Below are positions 41,236 to 54,576 of a DNA stretch of 64,000 nucleotides, one piece after another. Each line of letters opens with the position of its first letter. The stretch's first letter is position 1. The notes beneath the pieces are model-generated. The model saw only the letters and a program-made list of their open reading frames with translations. It was not told where the DNA came from and searched no databases. The stretch comes from Megachile rotundata (taxonomy: Eukaryota; Arthropoda; Insecta; Hymenoptera; Megachilidae), in NCBI RefSeq assembly GCF_050947335.1, contig NW_027473316.1, positions 5,332,001 to 5,396,000 of the forward strand. Reading direction: 5' to 3'. The position numbers were made by a program, and so were the translations under genes.

Positions 41236-41515
41236 GATTGTGAATGTATGATTGTGATTGTATGGTTGTGATTGTATAATTGTGATTGTATGATAGTGAT
41301 TGTATGATTGTGATTGTATGATTGTGATTGTATGATTGTGATTGTATGATTGTGATTGTATGTTTGTGATCGTATGATTGTGATCGTTTGATTGTGGTTG
41401 TATAATTACGGTTCTATTATTGTGATTGTATGATTGTGATTGCATGATTGTGATTGTATGATTGTGATTGTATGATTGTGATCGTATAATTGTGTTTGTT
41501 TGATTGCGATTGTAT
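41236..41515. repeat. D block copy 11
   Basis: Full 20 units, 3,710 bp after copy 10. It is preceded by a gattgggattgtat variant near 41,050. Confidence 0.93.
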
Positions 41516-42481
41516 GATTGTGATTGTATGATTGTGATTGTATGATTGTGATTGTATGATTGTGATTGTATGATTGTGATTGTATGATTGTGATTGTATC
41601 ATTGTGATTGAATGATTGTGAGTGTATGAATGTGATTGTATGGTTGCGATCGTATGATTGTGATTCTTTGACTGCGATTGTATGATTGTGATTGTGTGAT
41701 TGTGATTGTATGATTGTGATTGTATGATTGTGATTGTATGATTGTGATTGTATGATTGTGATTGTATGATTGTGATTGTATGATTGTGATTGTATGATTG
41801 TGATTGTATGATTGTGATTGTATGATTGTGATTGCATGTTTGTGATTGTATGATTGTGATTGTATGATTGTGATTGTATTATTGTGATTGTATGATTGTG
41901 ATTGTATGATTGTGAATGTATGATTCTGATTGTATGATTGTGAGTGTATGATTGTGATTGAATGATTATGATTGTATGATTGTGATTGTATGATTGTGAT
42001 TGTATGATTGTGATTGTATGATTGTAATTGTATGATTGTGATTGTATGATTGTATTTGGGAGATTGTAATTGTATGATTGCGATTTTTAGATTGCGATTG
42101 TATGATGGTGACTGTATGATTGTGATTGTGTGATTGTGATTGTATGATTGTGATCGTATGATTGTGATTGTATGATTGTGATCGTATGATTGTGATCGTA
42201 TGATTGCGATCGTATGATTGCGATCGTATGATTGCGATCGTATGATTGTGATCGTATGATTGTGATTGTATGATTGTGATTGTATGATTGCGATTGTATG
42301 ATTGTGATTGTATGATTGTGATTGTATGATTGTGATTGTATGATTGTGATTGTATGATTGTGATTGTGTGATTGCGATTGTATGATTGTGATTGTATGAT
42401 TGTGATTGTATGATTGTAATTGTATGATTGTGATTGTATGATTGTGATTGTATGATTGTGATTGTATGATTGTGATTGTAT

Positions 42482-42649
42482 GATTGTGAATGTATGATTG
42501 TGATTGTATGGTTGTGATTGTATAATTGTGATTGTATGATAGTGATTGTATGATTGTGATTGTATGATTGTGATTGTATGATTGTGATTGTATGATTGTG
42601 ATTGTATGTTTGTGATCGTATGATTGTGTTTGTTTGATTGCGATTGTAT
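42482..42649. repeat. D block copy 12, truncated (12 units)
   Basis: This copy is 168 bp, missing exactly eight units (112 bp) that include aattacggttctat. Unit 10 (gtttgtgatcgtat) is followed by gattgtgtttgttt. That junction unit looks like the front of unit 11 joined to the back of unit 19, placing the exchange within the shared attgtg stretch. It is the clearest recombination scar in the window. Confidence 0.92.
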
Positions 42650-45600
42650 GATTGTGATTGTATGATTGTGATTGTATGATTGTGATTGTATGATTGTGAT
42701 TGTATGATTGTGATTGTATGATTGTGATTGTATCATTGTGATTGAATGATTGTGAGTGTATGAATGTGATTGTATGGTTGCGAACGTATGATTGTGATTC
42801 TTTGACTGCGATTGTATGATTGTGATTGTGTGATTGTGATTGTATGATTGTGATTGTATGATTGTGATTGTATGATTGTGATTGTATGATTGTGATTGTA
42901 TGATTGTGATTGTATGATTGTGATTGTATGATTGTGATTGTATGATTGTGATTGCATGTTTGTGATTGTATGATTGTGATTGTATGATTGTGATTGTATT
43001 ATTGTGATTGTATGATTGTGATTGTATGATTGTGAATGTATGATTCTGATTGTATGATTGTGAGTGTATGATTGTGATTGAATGATTATGATTGTATGAT
43101 TGTGATTGTATGATTGTGATTGTATGATTGTGATTGTATGATTGTGATTGTATGATTGTGATTGTATGATTGTTTATGTATGATTGTGATTGTATAGTAG
43201 TAATTGTGCGATTGTCATCGTATGATTGTGATTGTATGATTGCGATCGTATGATTGTGATTGTTGAACTGCGATTGTATGATTGCGATTGTATGATTGTG
43301 ATTGTATGATTGCGATTGTATCATTGTGATTGTATGATTGTGATTATATGATTGTGATTGTATGATTGCGATTGTATGATTGTGATTGTATGATTGCGAT
43401 TGTATGATTGTGATTGTATGACTGTGATTGTATGATTGTGATTGTATGATTGTGATTGTATCATTGTGATTGAATGATTGTGAGTGTATGAATGTGATTG
43501 TATGGTTGCGATCGTATGATTGTGATTCTTTGACTGCGATTGTATGATTGTGATTCTTTGACTGCGATTGTATGATTGTGATTGTGTGATTGTGATTGTA
43601 TGATTGTGATTGTATGATTGTGATTGTATGCTGGTGACTGTATTATTGTGATTGTATGATTTGTATAGTATGATTGTGATTGTATGATTGTGATTGTATG
43701 ATTGTGATTGTATGATTGTGATTGTATGATTGTGATTGTATGATTGTGATTGTATGATTGTGATTGAATGATTATGATTGTATGATTGTGATTGTATGAT
43801 TGTGATTGTATGATTGTGATTGTATGATTGTGATTGTATGATTGTGATTGTATGATTGTTTATGTATGATTGTGATTGTATAGTAGTAATTGTGCGATTG
43901 TCATCGTATGATTGTGATTGTATGATTGCGATCGTATGATTGTGATTGTTGAACTGCGATTGTATGATTGTGATTGTATGATTGTGATTGTATGATTGCG
44001 ATTGTATCATTGTGATTGTATGATTGTGATTATATGATTGTGATTGTATGATTGCGATTGTATGATTGTGATTGTATGATTGCGATTGTATGATTGTGAT
44101 TGTATGATTGTGATTGTATGATTGTGATTGTATGATAGTGATTGTATGATTGTGATTGTATAGTAGTAATTGTGCGATTGATATCGTATGATTGTGATTG
44201 TATGATTGCGATCGTATGATTGTGATTGTTGAACTGCGATTGTATGATTGTGATTGTATGATTGTGATAGTATGATTGTGATTGTATGATTGTGATTGTA
44301 TGATTGTGATTGTATAATTGTGATTGTATGATTGTGATTGTATGATTGTGATTGTATGATTGTGATTGTATGATTGTGATTGTAGGATTGTGATTGTACG
44401 ATTGTGATTGTATGATTGTGATTGTATGATTGTGATTGTATGATTGTGATTGTATGATTGTGATTGTATGATTGTGATTGTATGATTGTGATTGTATGAT
44501 TGTGATTGTATGATTGTGATTGTATGATTGTGATTGTATGATTGTGATCGTATGATTGTGATTCTATGATTGTGATTCTATGATTGTGATTGTATGATTG
44601 TGATTGTATTCTGGTGACTGTATTATTGTGATTGTATGATTGTGATTGTATGATTGTGATTGTATGATTGTGATTGTATGATTGTGATTGTATGATTGTG
44701 ATTGTATGATTGTGATTGTATGATTGTGATTGTATGATTGTGATTGTATGATTGTGATTGTATGATTGTGATTGTATGATTGTAATTGTATGATTGTGAT
44801 TGTATGATTGTATTTGGGAGATTGTAATTGTATGATTGCGATATTTAGATTGCGATTGTATGATGGTGACTGTATGATTGTGATTGTGTGATTGTGATTG
44901 TATGATTGTGATCGTATGATTGTGATCGTATGATTGTGATTGTATGATTGTGATTGTATGATTGCGATTGTATGATTGTGATTGTATGATTGTGATTGTA
45001 TGATTGTGATTGTATGATTGTGATTGTATGATTGTGATTATATGATTGTGATTGTATGATTGTGATTGTATGATTGTGAGTGTACGATTGTGATCGTATG
45101 ATTGCGATCGTATGATTGCGATCGTATGATTGCGATCGTATGATTGCGATCGTATGATTGTGATCGTATGATTGTGATCGTATGATTGTGATTGCATGAT
45201 TTTGATTGTATGATTGTGATTGTATGATTGTGATTGTATGATTTTGATTGTATGATTGTGATTGTATGATTGTGATTGTATGATTGTGATTGTATGATTG
45301 TGATTGTATGATTGTGATTGTATGATTGTGATTGTATGATTGTGATTGTATGATTGTGATTGTATGATTGTGATTGTATGATTGTGATTGAATGATTGTG
45401 AGTGTATGATTGTGATTGTATGATTTCGATCGTATGATTGTGATCGTATGATTGTGATTGTATGATTGTGATTGTATGATTGCGATTGTATGATTGGGAT
45501 TGTATGATTGTGATTGTATGATTGTGATTGTATGATTGTGATTGTATGATTGTGATTGTGTGATTGCGATTGTATGATTGTGATTGTATGATTGTGATTG

Positions 45601-45673
45601 TATGATTGTAATTGTATGATTGTGATTGTATGATTGTGATTGTATGATTGTGATTGTATGATTGTGATTGTAT

Positions 45674-45953
45674 GATTGTGAATGTATGATTGTGATTGTA
45701 TGGTTGTGATTGTATAATTGTGATTGTATGATAGTGATTGTATGATTGTGATTGTATGATTGTGATTGTATGATTGTGATTGTATGATTGTGATTGTATG
45801 TTTGTGATCGTATGATTGTGATCGTTTGATTGTGGTTGTATAATTACGGTTCTATTATTGTGATTGTATGATTGTGATTGCATGATTGTGATTGTATGAT
45901 TGTGATTGTATGATTGTGATCGTATAATTGTGTTTGTTTGATTGCGATTGTAT
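45674..45953. repeat. D block copy 13
   Basis: Full 20 units, 3,192 bp (228 units) after the truncated copy. Confidence 0.93.
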
Positions 45954-48900
45954 GATTGTGATTGTATGATTGTGATTGTATGATTGTGATTGTATGATTG
46001 TGATTGTATGATTGTGATTGTATCATTGTGATTGAATGATTGTGAGTGTATGAATGTGATTGTATGGTTGCGATCGTATGATTGTGATTCTTTGACTGCG
46101 ATTGTATGATTGTGATTGTGTGATTGTGATTGTATGATTGTGATTGTATGATTGTGATTGTATGATTGTGATTGTATGATTGTGATTGTATGATTGTGAT
46201 TGTATGATTGTGATTGTATGATTGTGATTGTATGATTGTGATTGTATGATTGTGATTGCATGTTTGTGATTGTATGATTGTGATTGTATGATTGTGATTG
46301 TATTATTGTGATTGTATGATTGTGATTGTATGATTGTGAATGTATGATTCTGATTGTATGATTGTGAGTGTATGATTGTGATTGAATGATTATGATTGTA
46401 TGATTGTGATTGTATGATTGTGATTGTATGATTGTGATTGTATGATTGTGATTGTATGATTGTGATTGTATGATTGTTTATGTATGATTGTGATTGTATA
46501 GTAGTAATTGTGCGATTGTCATCGTATGATTGTGATTGTATGATTGCGATCGTATGATTGTGATTGTTGAACTGCGATTGTATGATTGCGATTGTATGAT
46601 TGTGATTGTATGATTGCGATTGTATCATTGTGATTGTATGATTGTGATTATATGATTGTGATTGTATGATTGCGATTGTATGATTGTGATTGTATGATTG
46701 CGATTGTATGATTGTGATTGTATGACTGTGATTGTATGATTGTGATTGTATGATTGTGATTGTATCATTGTGATTGAATGATTGTGAGTGTATGAATGTG
46801 ATTGTATGGTTGCGATCGTATGATTGTGATTCTTTGACTGCGATTGTATGATTGTGATTCTTTGACTGCGATTGTATGATTGTGATTGTGTGATTGTGAT
46901 TGTATGATTGTGATTGTATGATTGTGATTGTATGCTGGTGACTGTATTATTGTGATTGTATGATTTGTATAGTATGATTGTGATTGTATGATTGTGATTG
47001 TATGATTGTGATTGTATGATTGTGATTGTATGATTGTGATTGTATGATTGTGATTGTATGATTGTGATTGTATGATTGTGATTGAATGATTATGATTGTA
47101 TGATTGTGATTGTATGATTGTGATTGTATGATTGTGATTGTATGATTGTGATTGTATGATTGTGATTGTATGATTGTGATTGTATGATTGTTTATGTATG
47201 ATTGTGATTGTATAGTAGTAATTGTGCGATTGTCATCGTATGATTGTGATTGTATGATTGCGATCGTATGATTGTGATTGTTGAACTGCGATTGTATGAT
47301 TGTGATTGTATGATTGTGATTGTATGATTGCGATTGTATCATTGTGATTGTATGATTGTGATTATATGATTGTGATTGTATGATTGCGATTGTATGATTG
47401 TGATTGTATGATTGCGATTGTATGATTGTGATTGTATGATTGTGATTGTATGATTGTGATTGTATGATAGTGATTGTATGATTGTGATTGTATAGTAGTA
47501 ATTGTGCGATTGATATCGTATGATTGTGATTGTATGATTGCGATCGTATGATTGTGATTGTTGAACTGCGATTGTATGATTGTGATTGTATGATTGTGAT
47601 AGTATGATTGTGATTGTATGATTGTGATTGTATGATTGTGATTGTATAATTGTGATTGTATGATTGTGATTGTATGATTGTGATTGTATGATTGTGATTG
47701 TATGATTGTGATTGTAGGATTGTGATTGTACGATTGTGATTGTATGATTGTGATTGTATGATTGTGATTGTATGATTGTGATTGTATGATTGTGATTGTA
47801 TGATTGTGATTGTATGATTGTGATTGTATGATTGTGATTGTATGATTGTGATTGTATGATTGTGATCGTATGATTGTGATTCTATGATTGTGATTCTATG
47901 ATTGTGATTGTATGATTGTGATTGTATTCTGGTGACTGTATTATTGTGATTGTATGATTGTGATTGTATGATTGTGATTGTATGATTGTGATTGTATGAT
48001 TGTGATTGTATGATTGTGATTGTATGATTGTGATTGTATGATTGTGATTGTATGATTGTGATTGTATGATTGTGATTGTATGATTGTAATTGTATGATTG
48101 TGATTGTATGATTGTATTTGGGAGATTGTAATTGTATGATTGCGATTTTTAGATTGCGATTGTATGATGGTGACTGTATGATTGTGATTGTGTGATTGTG
48201 ATTGTATGATTGTGATCGTATGATTGTGATTGTATGATTGTGATTGTATGATTGTGATTGTATGATTGTGATTGTATGATTGTGATTGTATGATTGTGAT
48301 TGTATGATTGTGATTGTATGATTGTGATTGTATGATTGTGATTGTATGATTGTGATTGTATGACTGTGATTGAATGATTGTGATTGAATGATTGTGAGTG
48401 TATGATAGTGATTCTATGATTGCGATTGTATGCTGGTGACTGTATTATTGTGATTGTACGATTGTGATTGTATGACTGTGATTGTATGATTGTGATTGTA
48501 TGATTGCGATTGTATGATTGTGATTGTATGATTGTGATTGCATGTTTGTGATTGTATGATTGTGATTGTATGATTGTGATTGTATGATTGTGATTGTATG
48601 ATTGTGATTGTATGATTGTGATTGTATGATTGTGATTGTATGATTGTGATTGAATGATTGTGAGTGTATGATTGTGATTGTATGATTGCGATCGTATGAT
48701 TGTGATCGTATGATTGTGATTGTATGATTGTGATTGTATGATTGTGATTGTATGATTGTGATTGTATGATTTTGATTGTATGATTGTGATTGTATGATTG
48801 TGATTGTATGATTGTGATTGTATGATTGTGATTGAATGATTGTGAGTGTATGATTATGATTCTATGATTGTGATTGTATGATTGTGATTGTATGATTGTG

Positions 48901-50937
48901 ATTGTATGATTGTGATTGTATGATTGTGATTGTATGATTGCGATTGTATGATTGTGATTGTATGATTGTGATTGTATGATTGTGATTGTATGATTGTGAT
49001 TGTATGATTGTGATTGTATGATTGTGATTGAATAATTGTGAGTGTATGATTGTGATTGTATGATTGCGATCGTATGATTGTGATCGTATGATTGTGATTG
49101 TATGATTGTGATTGTATGATTGTGATTGTATGATTGTGATTGTATGATTGTGATTGTATGATTGTGATTGTATGATTGTGATTGTATGATTGTGATTATA
49201 TGATTGTGATTGTATGATTGTGATTGTATGATTGTGAGTGTATGATTGTGATCGTATGATTGTGATCGTATGATTGCGATCGTATGATTGCGATCGTATG
49301 ATTGCGATCGTATGATTGTGATCGTATGATTGTGATCGTATGATTGTGATTGCATGATTTTGATTGTATGATTGTGATTGTATGATTGTGATTGTATGAT
49401 TTTGATTGTATGATTGTGATTGTATGATTGTGATTATATGATTGTGATTGTATGATTGCGATTGTATGATTGTGATTGTATGATTGCGATTGTATGATTG
49501 TGATTGTATGATTGTGATTGTATGATTGTGATTGTATGATTGTGATTGTATGATTGTGATTGTATCATTGTGATTGAATGATTGTGAGTGTATGAATGTG
49601 ATTGTATGGTTGCGATCGTATGATTGTGATTCTTTGACTGCGATTGTATGATTGTGATTCTTTGACTGCGATTGTATGATTGTGATTGTGTGATTGTGAT
49701 TGTATGATTGTGATTGTATGATTGTGATTGTATGCTGGTGACTGTATTATTGTGATTGTATGATTTGTATAGTATGATTGTGATTGTATGATTGTGATTG
49801 TATGATTGTGATTGTATGATTGTGATTGAATGATTGTGAGTGTATGATTATGATTCTATGATTGTGATTGTATGATTGTGATTGTATGATTGTGATTGTA
49901 TGATTGTGATTGTATGATTGCGATTGTATGATTGTGATTGTATGATTGTGATTGTATGATTGTGATTGTATGATTGTGATTGTATGATTGTGATTGTATG
50001 ATTGTGATTGAATGATTGTGAGTGTATGATTGTGATTGTATGATTGCGATCGTATGATTGTGATCGTATGATTGTGATTGTATGATTGTGATTGTATGAT
50101 TGTGATTGTATGATTGTGATTGTATGATTGTGATTGTATGATTGTGATTGTATGATTGTGATTATATGATTGTGATTGTATGATTGTGATTGTATGATTG
50201 TGAGTGTATGATTGTGATCGTATGATTGTGATCGTATGATTGCGATCGTATGGTTGCGATCGTATGATTGCGATCGTATGATTGTGATCGTATGATTGTG
50301 ATCGTATGATTGTGATTGCATGATTTTGATTGTATGATTGTGATTGTATGATTGTGATTGTATGATTTTGATTGTATGATTGTGATTGTATGATTGTGAT
50401 TGTATGATTGTGATTGTATGATTGTGATTGTATGATTGTGATTGTATGATTGTGATTGTATGATTGTGATTGTATGATTGTGATTGAATGATTGTGAGTG
50501 TATGATTGTGATTGTATGATTGCGATCGTATGATTGTGATCGTATGGTTGTGATTGTATGATTGTGATTGTATGATTGTGATTGTATGATTGTGATTGTA
50601 TGATTTTGATTGTATGATTGTGATTGTATGATTGTGATTGTATGATTGTGATTGAATGATTGTGAGTGTATGATTATGATTCTATGATTGTGATTGTATG
50701 ATTGTGATTGTATGATTGTGATTGTATGATTGTGATTGTATGATTGCGATTGTATGATTGTGATTGTATGATTGTGATTGTATGATTGTGATTGTATGAT
50801 TGTGATTGTATGATTGTGATTGTGTGATTGCGATTGTATGATTGTGATTGTATGATTGTGATTGTATGATTGTAATTGTATGATTGTGATTGTATGATTG
50901 TGATTGTATGATTGTGATTGTATGATTGTGATTGTAT
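45674..50937. repeat. HOR copy, 5,264 bp (376 units), with expanded C modules
   Basis: Order: D, F, P, K, B (46472), E, F-F, H (46934), B (47186), E, B' (47512), E, aggattg, G, A2 (48110), L, H0, P. Three landmark gattatgattctat units follow, at about 48,852, 49,846 and 50,672 (994 and 826 bp apart), with C blocks at 49244 and 50210 and a second F-F and H (49734). The stretch from L (48362) to about 50,320 is repeated at an offset of 8,958 bp. Confidence 0.88.
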
Positions 50938-51217
50938 GATTGTGAATGTATGATTGTGATTGTATGGTTGTGATTGTATAATTGTGATTGTATGATAGTG
51001 ATTGTATGATTGTGATTGTATGATTGTGATTGTATGATTGTGATTGTATGATTGTGATTGTATGTTTGTGATCGTATGATTGTGATCGTTTGATTGTGGT
51101 TGTATAATTACGGTTCTATTATTGTGATTGTATGATTGTGATTGCATGATTGTGATTGTATGATTGTGATTGTATGATTGTGATCGTATAATTGTGTTTG
51201 TTTGATTGCGATTGTAT
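50938..51217. repeat. D block copy 14
   Basis: Full 20 units. Counterpart of copy 9 at an offset of 16,799 bp. Confidence 0.93.
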
Positions 51218-52869
51218 GATTGTGATTGTATGATTGTGATTGTATGATTGTGATTGTATGATTGTGATTGTATCATTGTGATTGAATGATTGTGAGTGTA
51301 TGAATGTGATTGTATGGTTGCGATCGTATGATTGTGATTCTTTGACTGCGATTGTATGATTGTGATTGTGTGATTGTGATTGTATGATTGTGATTGTATG
51401 ATTGTGATTGTATGATTGTGATTGTATGATTGTGATTGTATGATTGTGATTGTATGATTGTGATTGTATGATTGTGATTGTATGATTGTGATTGTATGAT
51501 TGTGATTGCATGTTTGTGATTGTATGATTGTGATTGTATGATTGTGATTGTATTATTGTGATTGTATGATTGTGATTGTATGATTGTGAATGTATGATTC
51601 TGATTGTATGATTGTGAGTGTATGATTGTGATTGAATGATTATGATTGTATGATTGTGATTGTATGATTGTGATTGTATGATTGTGATTGTATGATTGTG
51701 ATTGTATGATTGTGATTGTATGATTGTGATTGTATGATTGTTTATGTATGATTGTGATTGTATAGTAGTAATTGTGCGATTGTCATCGTATGATTGTGAT
51801 TGTATGATTGCGATCGTATGATTGTGATTGTTGAACTGCGATTGTATGATTGTGATTGTATGATTGTGATTGTATGATTGCGATTGTATCATTGTGATTG
51901 TATGATTGTGATTATATGATTGTGATTGTATGATTGCGATTGTATGATTGTGATTGTATGATTGCGATTGTATGATTGTGATTGTATGACTGTGATTGTA
52001 TGATTGTGATTGTATGATTGTGATTGTATCATTGTGATTGAATGATTGTGAGTGTATGAATGTGATTGTATGGTTGCGATCGTATGATTGTGATTCTTTG
52101 ACTGCGATTGTATGATTGTGATTCTTTGACTGCGATTGTATGATTGTGATTGTGTGATTGTGATTGTATGATTGTGATTGTATGATTGTGATTGTATGCT
52201 GGTGACTGTATTATTGTGATTGTATGATTTGTATAGTATGATTGTGATTGTATGATTGTGATTGTATGATTGTGATTGTATGATTGTGATTGTATGATTG
52301 TGATTGTATGATTGTGATTGAATGATTATGATTGTATGATTGTGATTGTATGATTGTGATTGTATGATTGTGATTGTATGATTGTGATTGTATGATTGTT
52401 TATGTATGATTGTGATTGTATAGTAGTAATTGTGCGATTGTCATCGTATGATTGTGATTGTATGATTGCGATCGTATGATTGTGATTGTTGAACTGCGAT
52501 TGTATGATTGTGATTGTATGATTGTGATTGTATGATTGCGATTGTATCATTGTGATTGTATGATTGTGATTATATGATTGTGATTGTATGATTGCGATTG
52601 TATGATTGTGATTGTATGATTGCGATTGTATGATTGTGATTGTATGATTGTGATTGTATGATTGTGATTGTATGATAGTGATTGTATGATTGTGATTGTA
52701 TAGTAGTAATTGTGCGATTGATATCGTATGATTGTGATTGTATGATTGCGATCGTATGATTGTGATTGTTGAACTGCGATTGTATGATTGTGATTGTATG
52801 ATTGTGATAGTATGATTGTGATTGTATGATTGTGATTGTATGATTGTGATTGTATAATTGTGATTGTAT

Positions 52870-52882
52870 GATGTGATTGTAT
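52870..52882. repeat. 13-bp unit: -1 register shift, copy 2
   Basis: Identical 13-mer exactly 16,771 bp after the first, in the duplicated HOR copy. Register moves from 6 to 5. Confidence 0.95.
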
Positions 52883-54296
52883 GATTGTGATTGTATGATT
52901 GTGATTGTATGATTGTGATTGTAGGATTGTGATTGTACGATTGTGATTGTACGATTGTGATTGTATGATTGTGATTGTATGATTGTGATTGTATGATTGT
53001 GATTGTATGATTGTGATTGTATGATTGTAATTGTATGATTGTGATTGTATGATTGTATTTGGGAGATTGTAATTGTATGATTGCGATTTTTAGATTGCGA
53101 TTGTATGATGGTGACTGTATGATTGTGATTGTGTGATTGTGATTGTATGATTGTGATTGTATGATTGTGATTGTATGATTGTGATTGTATGATTGTGATT
53201 GTATGACTGTGATTGAATGATTGTGATTGAATGATTGTGAGTGTATGATAGTGATTCTATGATTGCGATTGTATGCTGGTGACTGTATTATTGTGATTGT
53301 ACGATTGTGATTGTATGACTGTGATTGTATGATTGTGATTGTATGATTGCGATTGTATGATTGTGATTGTATGATTGTGATTGCATGTTTGTGATTGTAT
53401 GATTGTGATTGTATGATTGTGATTGTATGATTGTGATTGTATGATTGTGATTGTATGATTGTGATTGTATGATTGTGATTGTATGATTGTGATTGAATGA
53501 TTGTGAGTGTATGATTGTGATTGTATGATTGCGATCGTATGATTGTGATCGTATGATTGTGATTGTATGATTGTGATTGTATGATTGTGATTGTATGATT
53601 GTGATTGTATGATTGTGATTGTATGATTGTGATTGTATGATTGTGATTATATGATTGTGATTGTATGATTGTGATTGTATGATTGTGAGTGTATGATTGT
53701 GATCGTATGATTGTGATCGTATGATTGCGATCGTATGATTGCGATCGTATGATTGCGATCGTATGATTGCGATCGTATGATTGTGATCGTATGATTGTGA
53801 TTGCATGATTTTGATTGTATGATTGTGATTGTATGATTGTGATTGTATGATTTTGATTGTATGATTGTGATTGTATGATTGTGATTGTATGATTGTGATT
53901 GTATGATTGTGATTGTATGATTGTGATTGTATGATTGTGATTGTATGATTGTGATTGTATGATTGTGATTGTATGATTGTGATTGTATGATTGTGATTGT
54001 ATGATTGTGATTGAATGATTGTGAGTGTATGATTGTGATTGTATGATTGCGATCGTATGATTGTGATCGTATGATTGTGATTGTATGATTGTGATTGTAT
54101 GATTGCGATTGTATGATTGTGATTGTATGATTGTGATTGTATGATTGTGATTGTATGATTGTGATTGTATGATTGTGATTGTGTGATTGCGATTGTATGA
54201 TTGTGATTGTATGATTGTGATTGTATGATTGTAATTGTATGATTGTGATTGTATGATTGTGATTGTATGATTGTGATTGTATGATTGTGATTGTAT

Positions 54297-54576
54297 GATT
54301 GTGAATGTATGATTGTGATTGTATGGTTGTGATTGTATAATTGTGATTGTATGATAGTGATTGTATGATTGTGATTGTATGATTGTGATTGTATGATTGT
54401 GATTGTATGATTGTGATTGTATGTTTGTGATCGTATGATTGTGATCGTTTGATTGTGGTTGTATAATTACGGTTCTATTATTGTGATTGTATGATTGTGA
54501 TTGCATGATTGTGATTGTATGATTGTGATTGTATGATTGTGATCGTATAATTGTGTTTGTTTGATTGCGATTGTAT
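54297..54576. repeat. D block copy 15
   Basis: Full 20 units. Counterpart of copy 10 at an offset of 16,771 bp. Confidence 0.93.

Larger units (their letters stand above)
41236..45673. repeat. HOR copy, 4,438 bp (317 units), with an internal rearranged D-to-D segment
   Basis: After D (41236), F, P and K the order jumps early to A2 (42048) and a six-unit C (42174). A truncated D (42482) follows, and the normal sequence resumes: F with a gcgaacg change, P, K, B (43168), E, F-F, H (43630), B (43854), E, B', E, G, A2 (44806) and C (45086). The 1,246-bp segment from D to truncated D (89 units) looks like an insertion produced by unequal exchange between neighbouring HOR copies. Confidence 0.85.
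50938..54296. repeat. HOR copy, 3,359 bp
   Basis: Close copy of 34,139-37,525: the same order with no G block and a 13-bp unit (52870). The length is 240 units minus one base. From 52,326 to 54,677 every landmark I checked is offset from the earlier copy by exactly 16,771 bp, including GATATC (35949 to 52720), the 13-bp unit (36099 to 52870) and A2 (36280 to 53051). Small differences include an extra acgattg unit near 52,940 and a fourth gcgatcg in C. Confidence 0.88.
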
